This document shows positions 24,069 through 35,000 of a stretch of DNA of 64,000 nt, one piece after another. Source of the stretch: Bacteroidetes bacterium GWC2_46_850. GTDB lineage: Bacteria > Bacteroidota > Bacteroidia > Bacteroidales > Dysgonomonadaceae. The stretch covers positions 1 to 64,000 of the forward strand of contig MENQ01000030.1 of NCBI GenBank assembly GCA_001768325.1, given 5' to 3'. Numbering within the stretch: position 1 is the stretch's first letter; each line of letters begins with the position of its first letter. The notes beneath the pieces are model-generated. The model saw only the letters and a list, made by a program, of their open reading frames with translations, made no database searches and had not been told where the DNA came from. The position numbers and the translations under genes are program-made.

Positions 24069-25481
24069 TTATTTTTCATCTCTTGTTTCAATTTCCAGAT
24101 TGATCTGATCGATCACATCATCCTCGAGTTCATATTTCGAGATGATAAACATGGCGAGGAGTAGTAGCAGGGCGGGGATCACCGATACTAACCAGAGGAT
24201 ACCCTGTTCCACGAAAGGTGTCTGTGACACCGCGTTCTTCTCGTCGAATCCTACAAAAGCCAGCACAAAGCCGGGTACCACCCCGCCAAGTGCCATGCCT
24301 GCCTTGAAGAAGATGCCGGTAAGCGCATTCACGATGCCCGATATACGGCGTCCGGTCTTATGTTCCCCGTAGGAGATTACCTCCGGTACCAGTGCCCACA
24401 TATAACCGGTGGCGACGATCACGCCGGTCGATTTGATAAACTGGGCCACCAGCACCAACCACACCTGCGTTTTCAGGGCGGGAACGACTGAGATGACATA
24501 GAGCAGGCCCATGCCGAAGATGGCAATCGAGAGGAATACATAAAACATCTGTTTCTTACCGATGGCTCTTTTGATGGCAGGCACCAATGGCATAAAGATA
24601 AATGCCGGTATGGAGCCCAGTGCCATAAAGTAGGGTACCATGTCGGGGGCGTAGACGTTGTAGATCATATAGTAGGAGCCGGCAGAGTTGCCGATGGATA
24701 CCATGGCAAAGGCGGTGATGAAGAAGAAGGCCAGCACCCGCAGCGGGCGGTTACGCCTGAACTCGGTCCAGAGGTCGGAGACCTTCACTTCTTTGGTATC
24801 CTTCTCATCCATTACCACCCGTTCTTTGGTCTGGGTGAAGCAGAAAATCAGGAGAGCCAGTCCCATAACTGCATAGATGGTCATGGTGATAAACCAGGCG
24901 TTACCCGATTCGGGAGAGTTGATCCGCCCGTCGGGGGAGAGACTTTTTACGATGATGGGTATGCCGTAGGCTACGGCCAGTCCTCCCAGGTTTGCCAGGA
25001 ACATGCGGGTGGCGGTGAGCTTGGTGATCTCATCGGTGTCGCGTGTGAGGGAAGCATTGAGCGCGCCATAAGGTACATTGACCAGTGTGTAAGCCATCGA
25101 CATGCCCACATAGGTGATGTAGGCATAGAGGAGTGAGCCGGAGAAGCCGTTCCAGAAACAAAGTATGGCAAAGCCGGTGAGTGGCATTCCCCCCAGGATA
25201 AGGTAAGAGCGGTATTTGCCCATTTTGGGATTCTTCTTATCCACGAAGGCGCCCACGATGGGATCCCACACCACATCGATCAGGCGTACAATGAGGAACA
25301 TGACCGCTGCCGTAGCTGCCGGCAGACCAAATACGTTGGTATAGAAGATAAGCAGGTACATCGACACGGTCTGGTAGATCAAGTTCTGTGCAAGATCTCC
25401 CGAACCAAAGCCGATGCGTTGCACGGCCGACAGTTTGTAGAAGCCGCGTGATTCACTTTTTGTGACTGACTGTTGTTGCAT
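24069..25481 (-). CDS. GPH-family sugar:cation symporter (MFS), probable xyloside importer
   Basis: About 470 residues with 12 predicted hydrophobic segments and a charged central loop (EKDTKEVKVSDLWTEFRRNRP). The N-terminal half shows the glycoside-pentoside-hexuronide signature, LIVRLIDVVWDPIVGAFVDK, and the later half has YGEHKTGRRISGIVNALT. Members move oligosaccharides or uronides across the inner membrane with H+ or Na+. Position between GH10 and the esterase, with a cytoplasmic GH43 downstream, suggests xylo-oligosaccharides or aldouronic acids. The specific substrate is inferred. Confidence 0.9.
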   Translation of the reverse strand: MQQQSVTKSESRGFYKLSAVQRIGFGSGDLAQNLIYQTVSMYLLIFYTNVFGLPAATAAVMFLIVRLIDVVWDPIVGAFVDKKNPKMGKYRSYLILGGMPLTGFAILCFWNGFSGSLLYAYITYVGMSMAYTLVNVPYGALNASLTRDTDEITKLTATRMFLANLGGLAVAYGIPIIVKSLSPDGRINSPESGNAWFITMTIYAVMGLALLIFCFTQTKERVVMDEKDTKEVKVSDLWTEFRRNRPLRVLAFFFITAFAMVSIGNSAGSYYMIYNVYAPDMVPYFMALGSIPAFIFMPLVPAIKRAIGKKQMFYVFLSIAIFGMGLLYVISVVPALKTQVWLVLVAQFIKSTGVIVATGYMWALVPEVISYGEHKTGRRISGIVNALTGIFFKAGMALGGVVPGFVLAFVGFDEKNAVSQTPFVEQGILWLVSVIPALLLLLAMFIISKYELEDDVIDQINLEIETRDEK

Positions 25482-25499
25482 TTTTATGTTATTTGATGA

Positions 25500-27455
25500 T
25501 TAATTCTCATTTGCCGATACTGCTGTCTGAAAGGGGGAGGCGGGCAGTCCTTCCCTGTTTCGCAGGTTTGCTTCCACGGGGTTGTTTCCCCAGGCATAAC
25601 GCACTTTCACCGGATGGTTGATTTTGTCGCTCCACAGGATGACTTTGTTCCGATCGATGGTGGCATCGGCCCAGGCAACGCTTCCGTCGACTCCCTGTAG
25701 GGCAAAACCCTTTAACTGTTCTACCGGCGTCAGGTTGTTGCTTCCCTCTTTGAAGGTGAGTATTACCCGGTTGCCATTGCGGGAGACCTGCTCAAGGAGG
25801 GGACCGTCGCTCACCAGCCCCTTTTCGCCGTAAGCGATGCGGCGGGCTTGCAGAGAGAGCCGCCGGCCTACCTCTTTCTTGTTAAGTGGATGGATGTCGT
25901 TCCACTCGCCAATATCGGTGGTGACGGCCAGGCCTGTGTAGGGCACCTTTTGTGTAAGTTGCAGTTGCCGATCCCTCAGCTCGGCCCAGCTGCTCTCTGC
26001 AGGGTGGGGCGGGTCCTGCATGAAGTTGGCCAGTTGCACAATCAGGAAAGGCAGCTCCTGCTGTTGCCAGAGTGTGCGCCAGTTGCAGATCAGTGATTCC
26101 ATCAGCCCGAAATATTCGTTGTATCGGCTGGTATTCGATTCACCCTGGTACCAGAGCACGCCCTTGAGGCCCCAGTTTCTGAGGGGATGAATCATGGCGT
26201 GATAGAGTCCGGTAGGTTTATATTGAAAGAAGGTCTCCCCGGGCAGTGCCGGCATGCGTGTGGCCTGCTTGTACTTCCAGATTCCCTCCAGGCAAATCTC
26301 ATCCTTGCTCTCTTCTTTGAAGAGAATTTTATAAGGCTTCTCCTCCACAAACCGGGGTGCTCCAGTATAGCTGATCAGTCGCACCGTGATGTTATTCTTT
26401 CCCTCTTTCAGTAGCCCGGCAGGAATCTGATAGATGCGGGGAGGGTACTGATAGGCGGTGGTTCCCACGAAACGACCGTTAATAAAGACCGAGTCGGCAT
26501 CCACGATGCAGCCCATCCTGAGTGTGGCTGTCTTGCCGGCAAGGTGTTCCGGCAGCGTAAACTCTTTCCGGAACCAGTGTGTGCCGTTGACCGGATTCAG
26601 ACCGTCATTGCCCCAATCCTGCGAGAAAAGATCCACATTTTTCCAGGTGGTATCATCATGATCGGATGCGTACCATGGGCTTTCTGTTTTTAATCCCGGA
26701 TCATTCCGAAAAAGTACGCTGTTCCATTGCTGTCGACGTGCACGATCCAGTGCACGGATAGCTTCCACGTGACTGTCGTCACGGTATAATGCTCTTTCGT
26801 TGAGGTGAGCCGGGAAACCGGAAAGTCCCTCTTCGCTGATCCAGGCCTCGGCAGGAGAACCACCTACGCTGGCATTGAGCAGCCCGATCGGTATGCCAGT
26901 TTTTTCATACAATTCCCTTGCGAAGAAATAGGCCACAGCCGAGAAGGAAAGAGCATTCTCGGGTGTGAGCGGTAGCCACGATGCAGTTCGGATTTCATCG
27001 AGGGGATGGTGAAAGTTGTAGGCAAGGGGCACCTTCAGGTGGCGGATCATCGGGTTGCTGTACTGCTCCACTTCTGCCCGGTATAGGTCCATGACGCGAC
27101 TCACGGGCAGTTCCATGTTCGACTGTCCGGAGCAAAGCCAGACGTCGCCAATCAGGATGTTACTGACCAGGATATCGTTAACCAACATCTGAAAAGGACC
27201 ACCTGCCTGCTGCGGAGGTAGTATCGTCTTCCAGTTTCCTCGGGTATCGGTCGTTGTGCTGAATGTTTGATTCAGGAACTGAATGGTGATTGTCTCACCG
27301 GGATCGGCGCTGCCCCAGAGGGTGATTTCCCGGTCGCGTTGCAGCACCATGCCATCGGACACCAGTTGGGGCAGCGTCACTTTTGCTTCGGTCCGCTGCA
27401 CGGCAAGCAGTACCAAAAAAAGGAGGATCAGTGTTGTATGTTGTTTCTTCATCAT
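25500..27455 (-). CDS. SGNH acetylesterase, sialate-O-acetylesterase/CE20-like, probable acetylxylan esterase
   Basis: About 651 residues with a signal peptide (MMKKQHTTLILLFLVLLAVQ). An Ig-like domain is followed by an SGNH hydrolase start (WLCSGQSNMELP, catalytic Ser). An inserted jelly-roll domain follows (about residues 240-360, WYASDHDDTTWKNV and NGTHWFRKEFTLPEHLAGK). The second half of the hydrolase has WYQGESNTSRYNEY and the His segment DIGEWNDIHPLNK. This split layout matches acetylxylan esterases of family CE20 better than true sialate esterases, and no sialic-acid genes are nearby. The frame extends to a GTG at 27482, but the ATG at 27455 avoids overlap with GH115 and starts the signal peptide. 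Deacetylation would expose xylan to the xylanases. Confidence 0.85.
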   Translation of the reverse strand: MMKKQHTTLILLFLVLLAVQRTEAKVTLPQLVSDGMVLQRDREITLWGSADPGETITIQFLNQTFSTTTDTRGNWKTILPPQQAGGPFQMLVNDILVSNILIGDVWLCSGQSNMELPVSRVMDLYRAEVEQYSNPMIRHLKVPLAYNFHHPLDEIRTASWLPLTPENALSFSAVAYFFARELYEKTGIPIGLLNASVGGSPAEAWISEEGLSGFPAHLNERALYRDDSHVEAIRALDRARRQQWNSVLFRNDPGLKTESPWYASDHDDTTWKNVDLFSQDWGNDGLNPVNGTHWFRKEFTLPEHLAGKTATLRMGCIVDADSVFINGRFVGTTAYQYPPRIYQIPAGLLKEGKNNITVRLISYTGAPRFVEEKPYKILFKEESKDEICLEGIWKYKQATRMPALPGETFFQYKPTGLYHAMIHPLRNWGLKGVLWYQGESNTSRYNEYFGLMESLICNWRTLWQQQELPFLIVQLANFMQDPPHPAESSWAELRDRQLQLTQKVPYTGLAVTTDIGEWNDIHPLNKKEVGRRLSLQARRIAYGEKGLVSDGPLLEQVSRNGNRVILTFKEGSNNLTPVEQLKGFALQGVDGSVAWADATIDRNKVILWSDKINHPVKVRYAWGNNPVEANLRNREGLPASPFQTAVSANEN

Positions 27456-27456
27456 T

Positions 27457-29961
27457 TTATTTTGTTTCACTTTGCGGGGCACCCAAATAACTCTGCTTTA
27501 ACCCGCCGAAATTGATCATGATCTTTTGCAGAACGATGCCGGGATCGAGCACCCTGAAGCGGAGTGTTTGTCGTCCCGCCTTGTCCAGCATATGGGTGGT
27601 GATGGTCTCGTTGATGCTGTTGGCCTGCCACCGTTCCATCTGTTTCACATCGTATACGCCGTTGATGTTGACGATGGTCTCCTCACCGCCGTTGAATGAG
27701 ACGGCATAGCGCAGTCCTTCGTTGCGGTTGTAGTTGAGGGTTGGGGAGAGTAGGATATGAAGTTCCGCTTTTCCGGTTGTTTCGGTTTCCAGATCGTATT
27801 CCAGATAGATAAGTTCATCCTCGCCGGGGTAGCTGTTTTGTGGAAAGGTGGTCAGGCCAGAGAGGGTTTTTCCCAGGCCCGGAATCACCTCCCAGTGTGT
27901 TCTTTCCGACTCTCCCTTGCGGGCAAAATTCTCCGCTTCCATGGAGATATATCCTTCCCGTTCCATAAACAGGGGTTTGCTGGTTTTCGCTGCTTCAGCA
28001 ACATAAAAAACCTGCGGCATCACACTTTTTTCCGGTTGTTGCCAATAGGTGTAGCCGATACGCACCTGGTCCATCATGTGTGCCCATTTCCCGCCGGCAA
28101 TCACCTGGTTGTAGTGGTAGGTAAGCAGGGAGTCGCGGGCAAAGCTTTCCTTTACTTTGTCGGCCCACTGGTTTGCGCGGATATCCTGCTTATCGGCATA
28201 GTGTCTGTTTTTGGCCACTGCGAAATACATATCGTAGAGGTTTGAACAGGCATTGATGGGGAAAAGAACCAGCTGGTCGAATGCATCTTTATATGCTGCG
28301 GGCAGTTGATGATGGAGTCGCATGGCATCAATCAGCAGATCGCGATAGTCCCGCACCACCCGCTCAAACTCACCGTAGTTTTCCAGGCTGTAGGTGGTGT
28401 CGTTCAGCAACTCGGGTGTGATCCTCCGGTTGTATTTCGTGTAGGTATCAATCAGCCGCGCAACCTCCGTGGCGTAGGGTGCGCCGAACTGTTCGACCGC
28501 CCATCGTTCCGTATGTTTCAGCAGGTTGGCGGCATTGAACTTAGCCGGGTTCCATGCCATATCGAGAAAGAAGGAGATGGGATACTCCATCGGCTTCAGG
28601 TCACCCACATTCACCACCCAGATGCGGTCTACACCGTGGCTGTAGGTGAGGTTCATCTGCTCCCACAGACGTTGTACCTGGGTCACGTTAATCCATTTGT
28701 AGTTGCGGGGGCCGCCCACGTAGTCGAAGTGATAATACATGCCGTATCCACCGCTGCGTTGCGGCTCGTCGGGCATCGGCAGCTTCCGCACATTGCCCCA
28801 GTTGTCGTCGCACAACAACAGGGTTACATCGTCGGGTACTCGCATACCCTTGTCGTAATAATCCTGTACCTCCTTATAGAGAGCCCACACCTGGGGTGTT
28901 TCTGCAGCTTCCTTGCCGGTTACCTCCGCGATGATCCCACGCTGGTCGCCGATGATCTCTTCCAGCAGGGCAATATTGTTCTCTTCGCTCATCGGTTCGT
29001 CGCCATCGCCCCGCATACCCACGGTAACCAGTGTCTCGTATGCCTTCATCCGCTCCATGCCGCTTTTCCAGAAATCCCGTAAAACCGGAGCATTGGTCTG
29101 GTAGTTCCAGGGGCCGCTGCCATGACGTCGCCATTCATCGTGTGCCCTCCCCATCGGTTCATGGTGGGAGGTACCGATCACAATACCCATCTCTTGAGCC
29201 AGTCTGTCGTTTTCGGGATCATCGTCAAAGAAGGCATTGCCCCACATGGCGGGCCAGAGGAAGTTACCCCTCAGCCGGAGGATCAGTTCAAACACTTTCT
29301 CATAGAAAAGGTGGTTGAAGCCGCCGAAGGTGTGGTGTGCCCATCCGCTCAAGGCTGGCGCCTCATCGTTGAGAAAGATGCCGCGATACCTCACTGCCGG
29401 CTCCCCGTCGGTAAAGACACCCTGTTTGATGCATATCTGTTCCCGCTTCTGCACTGGCACGTCGGCCCACCAGTACCAGGGAGAGACTCCCATCTGGCGG
29501 GAGAGTTCATAGATGCCGTAGATGGTACCACGCAGGTCGCTGCCGGCAATCACAACAGCTTCTTTCATCCCCGGGAAAGGATGTTGTAAGGTGGTAATAA
29601 TATACTTTTCCCTTTTTCCTTTCAGTTGTGACACATCCATTTTACCGGTTCGGATCAGTTCTCCGATCCAGCGGCTGTTGCCGACAGAGCCGACAATTAC
29701 TGCACCAGATCCTGTGGGGGAAGTGATCAGCGCGGGAGCGATGCCGGTTACCTTTTCCGCATCGCTCTTCAGGTTTTGTATGGCACGGATGATCCCGCTC
29801 TCATCTTCCGGATCAAAGAGAAGAGGGTGGGCACGTTCCTGGTTTATCCAGGTGAAACCACCCTCCTCTCCCTGCATTACAAAATTTTCGGAAGCATATA
29901 ACAATGAGGATATTAAATATCCAATGACAAACAATAAAAATCGCATGAACAAAGGTCTCAT
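27457..29961 (-). CDS. GH115 xylan alpha-1,2-glucuronidase
   Basis: 834 residues with a signal peptide. Family hallmarks are GVSPWYWWADVPV, VRYRGIFLNDEAPALSGWA, LRLRGNFLWPAMW, GIVIGTSHHEPMGRAHDEW, VTVGMRGDGDEPM, LLLCDDNWGNVRKLP and RIWVVNVGDLKPMEYP. A C-terminal beta domain (about 660-825) ends the protein, as in characterised GH115. GH115 removes 4-O-methylglucuronate from internal as well as terminal xyloses, complementing GH67. It is the first gene after susD and follows a long hairpin that may lower its expression relative to susCD. A second, diverged GH115 lies at 53273. Confidence 0.95.
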   Translation of the reverse strand: MRPLFMRFLLFVIGYLISSLLYASENFVMQGEEGGFTWINQERAHPLLFDPEDESGIIRAIQNLKSDAEKVTGIAPALITSPTGSGAVIVGSVGNSRWIGELIRTGKMDVSQLKGKREKYIITTLQHPFPGMKEAVVIAGSDLRGTIYGIYELSRQMGVSPWYWWADVPVQKREQICIKQGVFTDGEPAVRYRGIFLNDEAPALSGWAHHTFGGFNHLFYEKVFELILRLRGNFLWPAMWGNAFFDDDPENDRLAQEMGIVIGTSHHEPMGRAHDEWRRHGSGPWNYQTNAPVLRDFWKSGMERMKAYETLVTVGMRGDGDEPMSEENNIALLEEIIGDQRGIIAEVTGKEAAETPQVWALYKEVQDYYDKGMRVPDDVTLLLCDDNWGNVRKLPMPDEPQRSGGYGMYYHFDYVGGPRNYKWINVTQVQRLWEQMNLTYSHGVDRIWVVNVGDLKPMEYPISFFLDMAWNPAKFNAANLLKHTERWAVEQFGAPYATEVARLIDTYTKYNRRITPELLNDTTYSLENYGEFERVVRDYRDLLIDAMRLHHQLPAAYKDAFDQLVLFPINACSNLYDMYFAVAKNRHYADKQDIRANQWADKVKESFARDSLLTYHYNQVIAGGKWAHMMDQVRIGYTYWQQPEKSVMPQVFYVAEAAKTSKPLFMEREGYISMEAENFARKGESERTHWEVIPGLGKTLSGLTTFPQNSYPGEDELIYLEYDLETETTGKAELHILLSPTLNYNRNEGLRYAVSFNGGEETIVNINGVYDVKQMERWQANSINETITTHMLDKAGRQTLRFRVLDPGIVLQKIMINFGGLKQSYLGAPQSETK

Positions 29962-30066
29962 TTTAACGCTGCTGTTTCTGTTGGATCATGCCTGTGTGTG
30001 CCCTGAGGCATCGGTAGTTTTCGAACAGAAAGGTACAAAATTTTTTTCTTTTGGATTGTATTTTAA

Positions 30067-30107
30067 GGGAAATACAAAGAGAACGGTGAAGTTCTCTCTG
30101 TATTCCC
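30067..30107 (-). terminator. long hairpin between susD and GH115 (attenuator or processing site)
   Basis: The 163-base gap between susD and GH115 contains a stem of about 17 bp: arms at 30091-30107 and 30067-30084 with a 6-base loop. On the minus-strand RNA the only imperfections are one G-U pair and one bulged U; on the plus strand the G-U becomes an A-C mismatch, so it suits the direction of the operon. The sequence after it is A-rich with only short U runs. Partial termination or RNA protection after susCD are both possible. Confidence 0.6.
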
Positions 30108-30124
30108 AATAAGTTTATAGCTAT

Positions 30125-32059
30125 TTAATAACCCGGATTCTGATAAGCTTTCTTTTCTTCGTCACTCATGGTCATCCCGTCTATCTGCCCCTGCGGTATG
30201 GGACGCAGATAATGAAACTTCTCGATGGTACGGTTGTAAACAACCGGATTATGGTCACCTGCTGCTGTTCCGCAGATGGTGTAAGAACCGGCCAGTTCTG
30301 CCCATTTCTGGGTGCGTACCAGATCGTACCAACGGTAACCTTCTCCGAAATATTCACGACTACGTTCTTCCAGGATGTAGTTGATGGTGATGATGGCAGG
30401 TGTAGCAGCGGTCATGGCTGCACTGCGGTCGTCCACTTTCGCGTAGTTGCCGTTGTTTTTCCAGCGCCATTTGCCGGCACGGGCGCGCAGCACGTTGACC
30501 AGCTGACGGGCTGTCATTGACCCGGTGGCTCCTTTTACAGCTGCTTCGGCCGCAATCAGGTAGAACTCCGAAAACTTAGCAATATTCCAGGGGCGGGTGA
30601 TGGCACCGTTGGGTTGTCCCAGTCCGGTCCCATTATCGGTACGGTAGGTTCCCAGTTTCCAGAGCCCCGGGTAATAGATGCGGCTGATACCACTGGGGGA
30701 AATCACCCAGTCGGCTCTGCCTGGCAGTGTTCCTGCGCCCACATTGCTGGATCCGCTACCTGTAGGATAGTTGACCGGTATAAGGGGCTCTTCTTCCAAA
30801 AAGGTCAATATTGGCTCACCGTTTTTTACCGGTAACCCGTTGGCATTAAAGAGCGTTTCCTCAGAGCGCCCTGCCTGCTTCCAGTTGCCATAATAGACAC
30901 TGGCGAAAGTGCCATCGAAGCGACTGTCGTTTGTTTTGTCGGCAAATGTTTCGGTATAGGCTTCGATGGTGGGCGCCATACGGGTCCAGGGACGTCCGCC
31001 CCACTGTATGGCATGACGATTCACAGAGGAGATGTTGTAATTGGAACCGTCGGCCGAACTACGAATGTTCCCATAGTTGGAGGTAACATACCATACTGCG
31101 TAATTTTCGGGAGCCGTGCCGTTTGACCAGGAGAGACTGGCCACGTTGTAGTACTCATCTTCGATGTGGTCGGAGTAGAGTACGATTTCCTTGTTGCGAT
31201 CATTGCTGCCGAGGTGTACATCGTAATAGTTGTCGAGAAGTTTGAACGGACCGGGGTTGTTGATTCCTTCCAGAGCCACGTTGTAAGCTTCCTGATAGTA
31301 CCATGCTGCGTTTTTCCCATCGGGGTCGGTACGGGGTGTCTCCGGGTAGGTGGGAATTCCATTGGGATTCTCCAGCCACCAGGCATAGGTGAGATAGGCT
31401 TTTGCCAGGAAAAGGCGTGCGGCTGTTTTGGTGACACCTCCGGTCACACGTCCAGTTTCTGGCAGGTTGGCAACTGCGGTCTTCAGGTCGGCGAAGATAG
31501 CCTTGGTATAGACCTCGGGCACCGTATTGCGGACGGAGGTACGTGAGGGGGAGGTGTTGAACTTCAATTCACCCGATCCCAGGTCGAGGGGTACCCCGCC
31601 AAAGGTCTGTACCAGCAGGAAGTAATCATAGGCGCGCCAGAAACGGGCTTCGGAGATAAGTGCTTCTGATAGTCCCACCTCGGTCGCATTCTCGATGATG
31701 CCGTTGGCTGTGTTGATGTTAGAAAATACAGCGCCCCAGAGAGCGTCGGAACGGCTGCTGGAAGGGTTCAGTGAACCCACACCTGACATGTCGGTATCCT
31801 TGAAGTTGTTGTCGGCGCTCTGTGCATAAGTATATTCGTCGGTGCCATTTTGCGCAGCCGCATAATAATACTGTCCCAGGAAATAGCGGGTATGGGCATA
31901 AAGGGCAGTCAGCCCGTACTGGATTCCCTGCTCGGTCTTGAAGAATCCCGGCTCATAAATGGAGCGGGGTTTTTCATCGAGTATATCGTTGGAACAACCG
32001 AAAGCCATGAAAGCAACCAGGATGATTCCGACAATGTTTTTATAATTTATTTTCATCAT
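30125..32059 (-). CDS. SusD/RagB-family nutrient-binding lipoprotein (first operon)
   Basis: A cell-surface glycan-binding lipoprotein that forms the lid of the SusC channel. Signal peptide with lipobox (VAFMAFGCSND, Cys about 22), followed by an all-helical TPR scaffold typical of the family, including ALWGAVFSNINTANGIIENA, ARFWRAYDYFLLVQTFGGVPLDL and the C-terminal YRWYDLVRTQKW. At 644 residues it is longer than many SusD proteins. It starts 28 bases after its SusC partner. Unlike the second operon, no separate surface glycan-binding protein gene follows. Confidence 0.95.
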   Translation of the reverse strand: MMKINYKNIVGIILVAFMAFGCSNDILDEKPRSIYEPGFFKTEQGIQYGLTALYAHTRYFLGQYYYAAAQNGTDEYTYAQSADNNFKDTDMSGVGSLNPSSSRSDALWGAVFSNINTANGIIENATEVGLSEALISEARFWRAYDYFLLVQTFGGVPLDLGSGELKFNTSPSRTSVRNTVPEVYTKAIFADLKTAVANLPETGRVTGGVTKTAARLFLAKAYLTYAWWLENPNGIPTYPETPRTDPDGKNAAWYYQEAYNVALEGINNPGPFKLLDNYYDVHLGSNDRNKEIVLYSDHIEDEYYNVASLSWSNGTAPENYAVWYVTSNYGNIRSSADGSNYNISSVNRHAIQWGGRPWTRMAPTIEAYTETFADKTNDSRFDGTFASVYYGNWKQAGRSEETLFNANGLPVKNGEPILTFLEEEPLIPVNYPTGSGSSNVGAGTLPGRADWVISPSGISRIYYPGLWKLGTYRTDNGTGLGQPNGAITRPWNIAKFSEFYLIAAEAAVKGATGSMTARQLVNVLRARAGKWRWKNNGNYAKVDDRSAAMTAATPAIITINYILEERSREYFGEGYRWYDLVRTQKWAELAGSYTICGTAAGDHNPVVYNRTIEKFHYLRPIPQGQIDGMTMSDEEKKAYQNPGY

Positions 32060-32087
32060 GTATCAAAGTTAGATAGGGTTGTAAAAT

Positions 32088-35000
32088 TTAAAATGTTAGG
32101 TTGATTCCAACCAGAAAGTTGCGTGTCTGCGGCGTATTGGTACCCACAGTAAGCATTGTGTTCCCATTGTAAGGAAGGCTGGTTGTCACAGCAGCATTTT
32201 CGTCACCATAGGAGTTGGTTACGGGATCCAGTCCACTTTCATCGTTGAAAGGAGAAAAAAGAACGAACGCGTTTTGAATGCTGAAATAAATGCGTGCATT
32301 GGTGATGCTTGCCTTCCGGATCCAGTCTGCCTTGGTATCAAAATTGTATCCGAGTGAGATTTGACCCACCTTGAAGTAGGAAGCATCGAAATACCCGAGC
32401 GTGCTACCGTATTTTGGATTGTCACCGCTCTGGATGCCACCCGGTTTCGGATATTTGGCATCGCTGTTTTCCGGTGTCCAGTAGTCCACTTTTACATTAC
32501 CGCGACGGCCGGATAGCATGTTCAGGTAACCGTTGGACGCATGCAGCGAACTTACAAGAATGCCGCCATGCTGATAGGTGCCGATCACGTTCAGGTCCCA
32601 ATTGTTGTAGGCTACCCTGGTGTTGAACCCTCCCAGCCAGTCTGGGTCGGCACTGATGATCTGTCGATCAGCTGCACCAATCTGACGTACAGGTTTGCCG
32701 TTTGCATCATATTCACCGGTGTATTTTACTTTGATCATACCCACATTACCTCCCGGTTCAAAATCAGTCAAATATGGATCCCCTTCTTGCCAGAGACCTA
32801 TATTTTCGAAGTCGAAGATAGAGTTGATAGGATATCCTTTAAACCAGGCATTGACTTCATCGCGTTCTGAACCCGATGCCAGTTCCACAATCTCATTTCG
32901 GTTGGTGTAGAAATTAAGTCCGGCATCCCAGCTCCAGCCATCCTTGTCATCGATGATGGTACCGGAAAGCGCCAGTTCAAAACCCTTGTTCTGTGATTTA
33001 CCGATGTTGGCCCAGTAGCTTCCTACACCTGCGGTGGAAGGAAGGTTTACTTTCATAAGCAGATCGTTGGTATTGACGATGTAATAGTCGGCCGATCCAC
33101 GCAGGCGATTGTTCCATAGTGAGAAATCGACTCCGATGTTGTAGGTGCTGGAGAACTCCCATCCCAGTTCCGGATTGGGTACCTCCGACACGTATGCACC
33201 AGTTGTGGTGGTGGTGCCAAAGTTATATGGACGCAGTGAGAGACGTCCCAGCGTAGCATAGGGTGTTACCGCCTGATTGGAGGTCTGTCCCCATCCAAGT
33301 CGCAGTTTCAAGTTGTTTATCCAGTTTAAATTCTCCATGAAACTTTCTCTTGATATGTTCCATCCGGCAGAAATGGCAGGGTAGGTATGCCATTTATATC
33401 CCGGTGAGAGTCGCGATGAACCGTCGGAGCGCAGCGCCACCGAGAGCATATAACGGCTGTCATAATCATACATCACACGTCCCATCCATGATTTAAGACC
33501 ATATTCTTCATAATGTTGATCATTTGGATCGACCGTTACATCATCTTTGGATGCCTGCCCCAGGTTCCAGTATTGAAAATGATCAGAAGGAATGTTGAGT
33601 GCTTTCACCAGCGACCGGTCATAATGGGTGGCTTCCTCCGAGTAGAGTCCCGTAAAATTGAGATGATGTTTGTCGAAATTTTTGTCGTAGGTTACAATAT
33701 TCTCTACCACCCACTGGTAAGTGAGTGATTTTTCAAGTGAGCCCGTAGAAGCTGCTGTAGTGGTGGAACTGAATATTCCCTTGCCCTGGTATTGTCCCCG
33801 GTTGAATCCACGGAGGTTTAATCCCAGATTAATGCGATAACTGAGCCCTTCAATACCGGGTATTTTCACTTCTCCATAAAGTGAGTTGTATGAGCCGTAA
33901 CCCCTGCGGTTGTCGGCATAACTGTCGCCGAGTCCCAGCACCCGTTCGCGCGTGTTGGTCCAATAGTCGTCAGCGATAGAATGCACGATCGGTTTAAGCG
34001 TACCATCTTCGGCGTAGGGGTCGATCATGGGAGATGTGGCCAGGGTACTGTACATCCCCAGATTTGATCCATTGGTCACGTTGTAGTTGTTGTTGGTGGT
34101 CAGGCCGAATCGCAAATATTTGCCAATGCTTTGGTCGATGTTGGCTCGCAGGTTGATGCGGCTGTAATCCTGTCCCGGTAACAACGATTCATCTTCGTAA
34201 TAACCGGCGCCAAAGGTGTAGCTTCCCCCTGCCGTACCTCCGGTTACACCAATATCGTGGCTCATCATCATGCCCGACTCGAACATCAGATCCTGCCAAT
34301 CGGTGTTTACTCCTTCCACTTCATCAGCTCCCAGGGTGGGACGACTGTTGCCGCCACCCAGGTCCTCCTTGTAAATGCCGGCCGCATGACGCAGCTCGTA
34401 GAGTTCCTCGCCGCTCATCATGGGATAGCGGTTATACAATGTTTTTGAACCATAATAAGCATTGTAGCTTACGCTGGCTTTCTGTCCGGCTATTCCCTTG
34501 AAGGTGGTGATCATGATCACACCGTTGGCACCCCTGGAGCCATAGATCGCTGTAGAAGAGGCGTCCTTTAGGATGTCGATACTCTTGATGTCATTGGGAT
34601 TGATGTCGGAAAGTGTTCCTGCAAAAGGAATGCCATCCAGTACCACCAGCGGGTTATTGTCGGCGTTCAGTGAGCGGGTACCTCGGATACGTATCTGCAT
34701 GTCTGCACCCGGTTTGGAACTGCTCTGCTGCATCTGTACGCCGGGTAAACGACCCTGTAGCGCTGTCGTTACGTTCCCCGTGGGTACATCCCGAAGTACA
34801 TTTCCCTGCATGGATGAAACCGATCCGGTGACAGCCTCGCGTCGCATGGTGCCGTAGCCGACAACCACAACCTCTTCCAGCAACTCGGTGTCTTCCTCCA
34901 ATACGACCTGCAGTGATGTTCTGCCGTTAAGTCTGATCACCTGCTGGCGCATTCCAACGTAGGATACTTCGATCATTGCGTCGGGAGAAACATTCAACAG

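Noticed and set aside
25500-27455. Sialic-acid metabolism gene (sialate O-acetylesterase)
   Set aside because: No sialidase or sialic-acid catabolic genes are present; the split layout and the xylan context fit a CE20-type acetylxylan esterase better.
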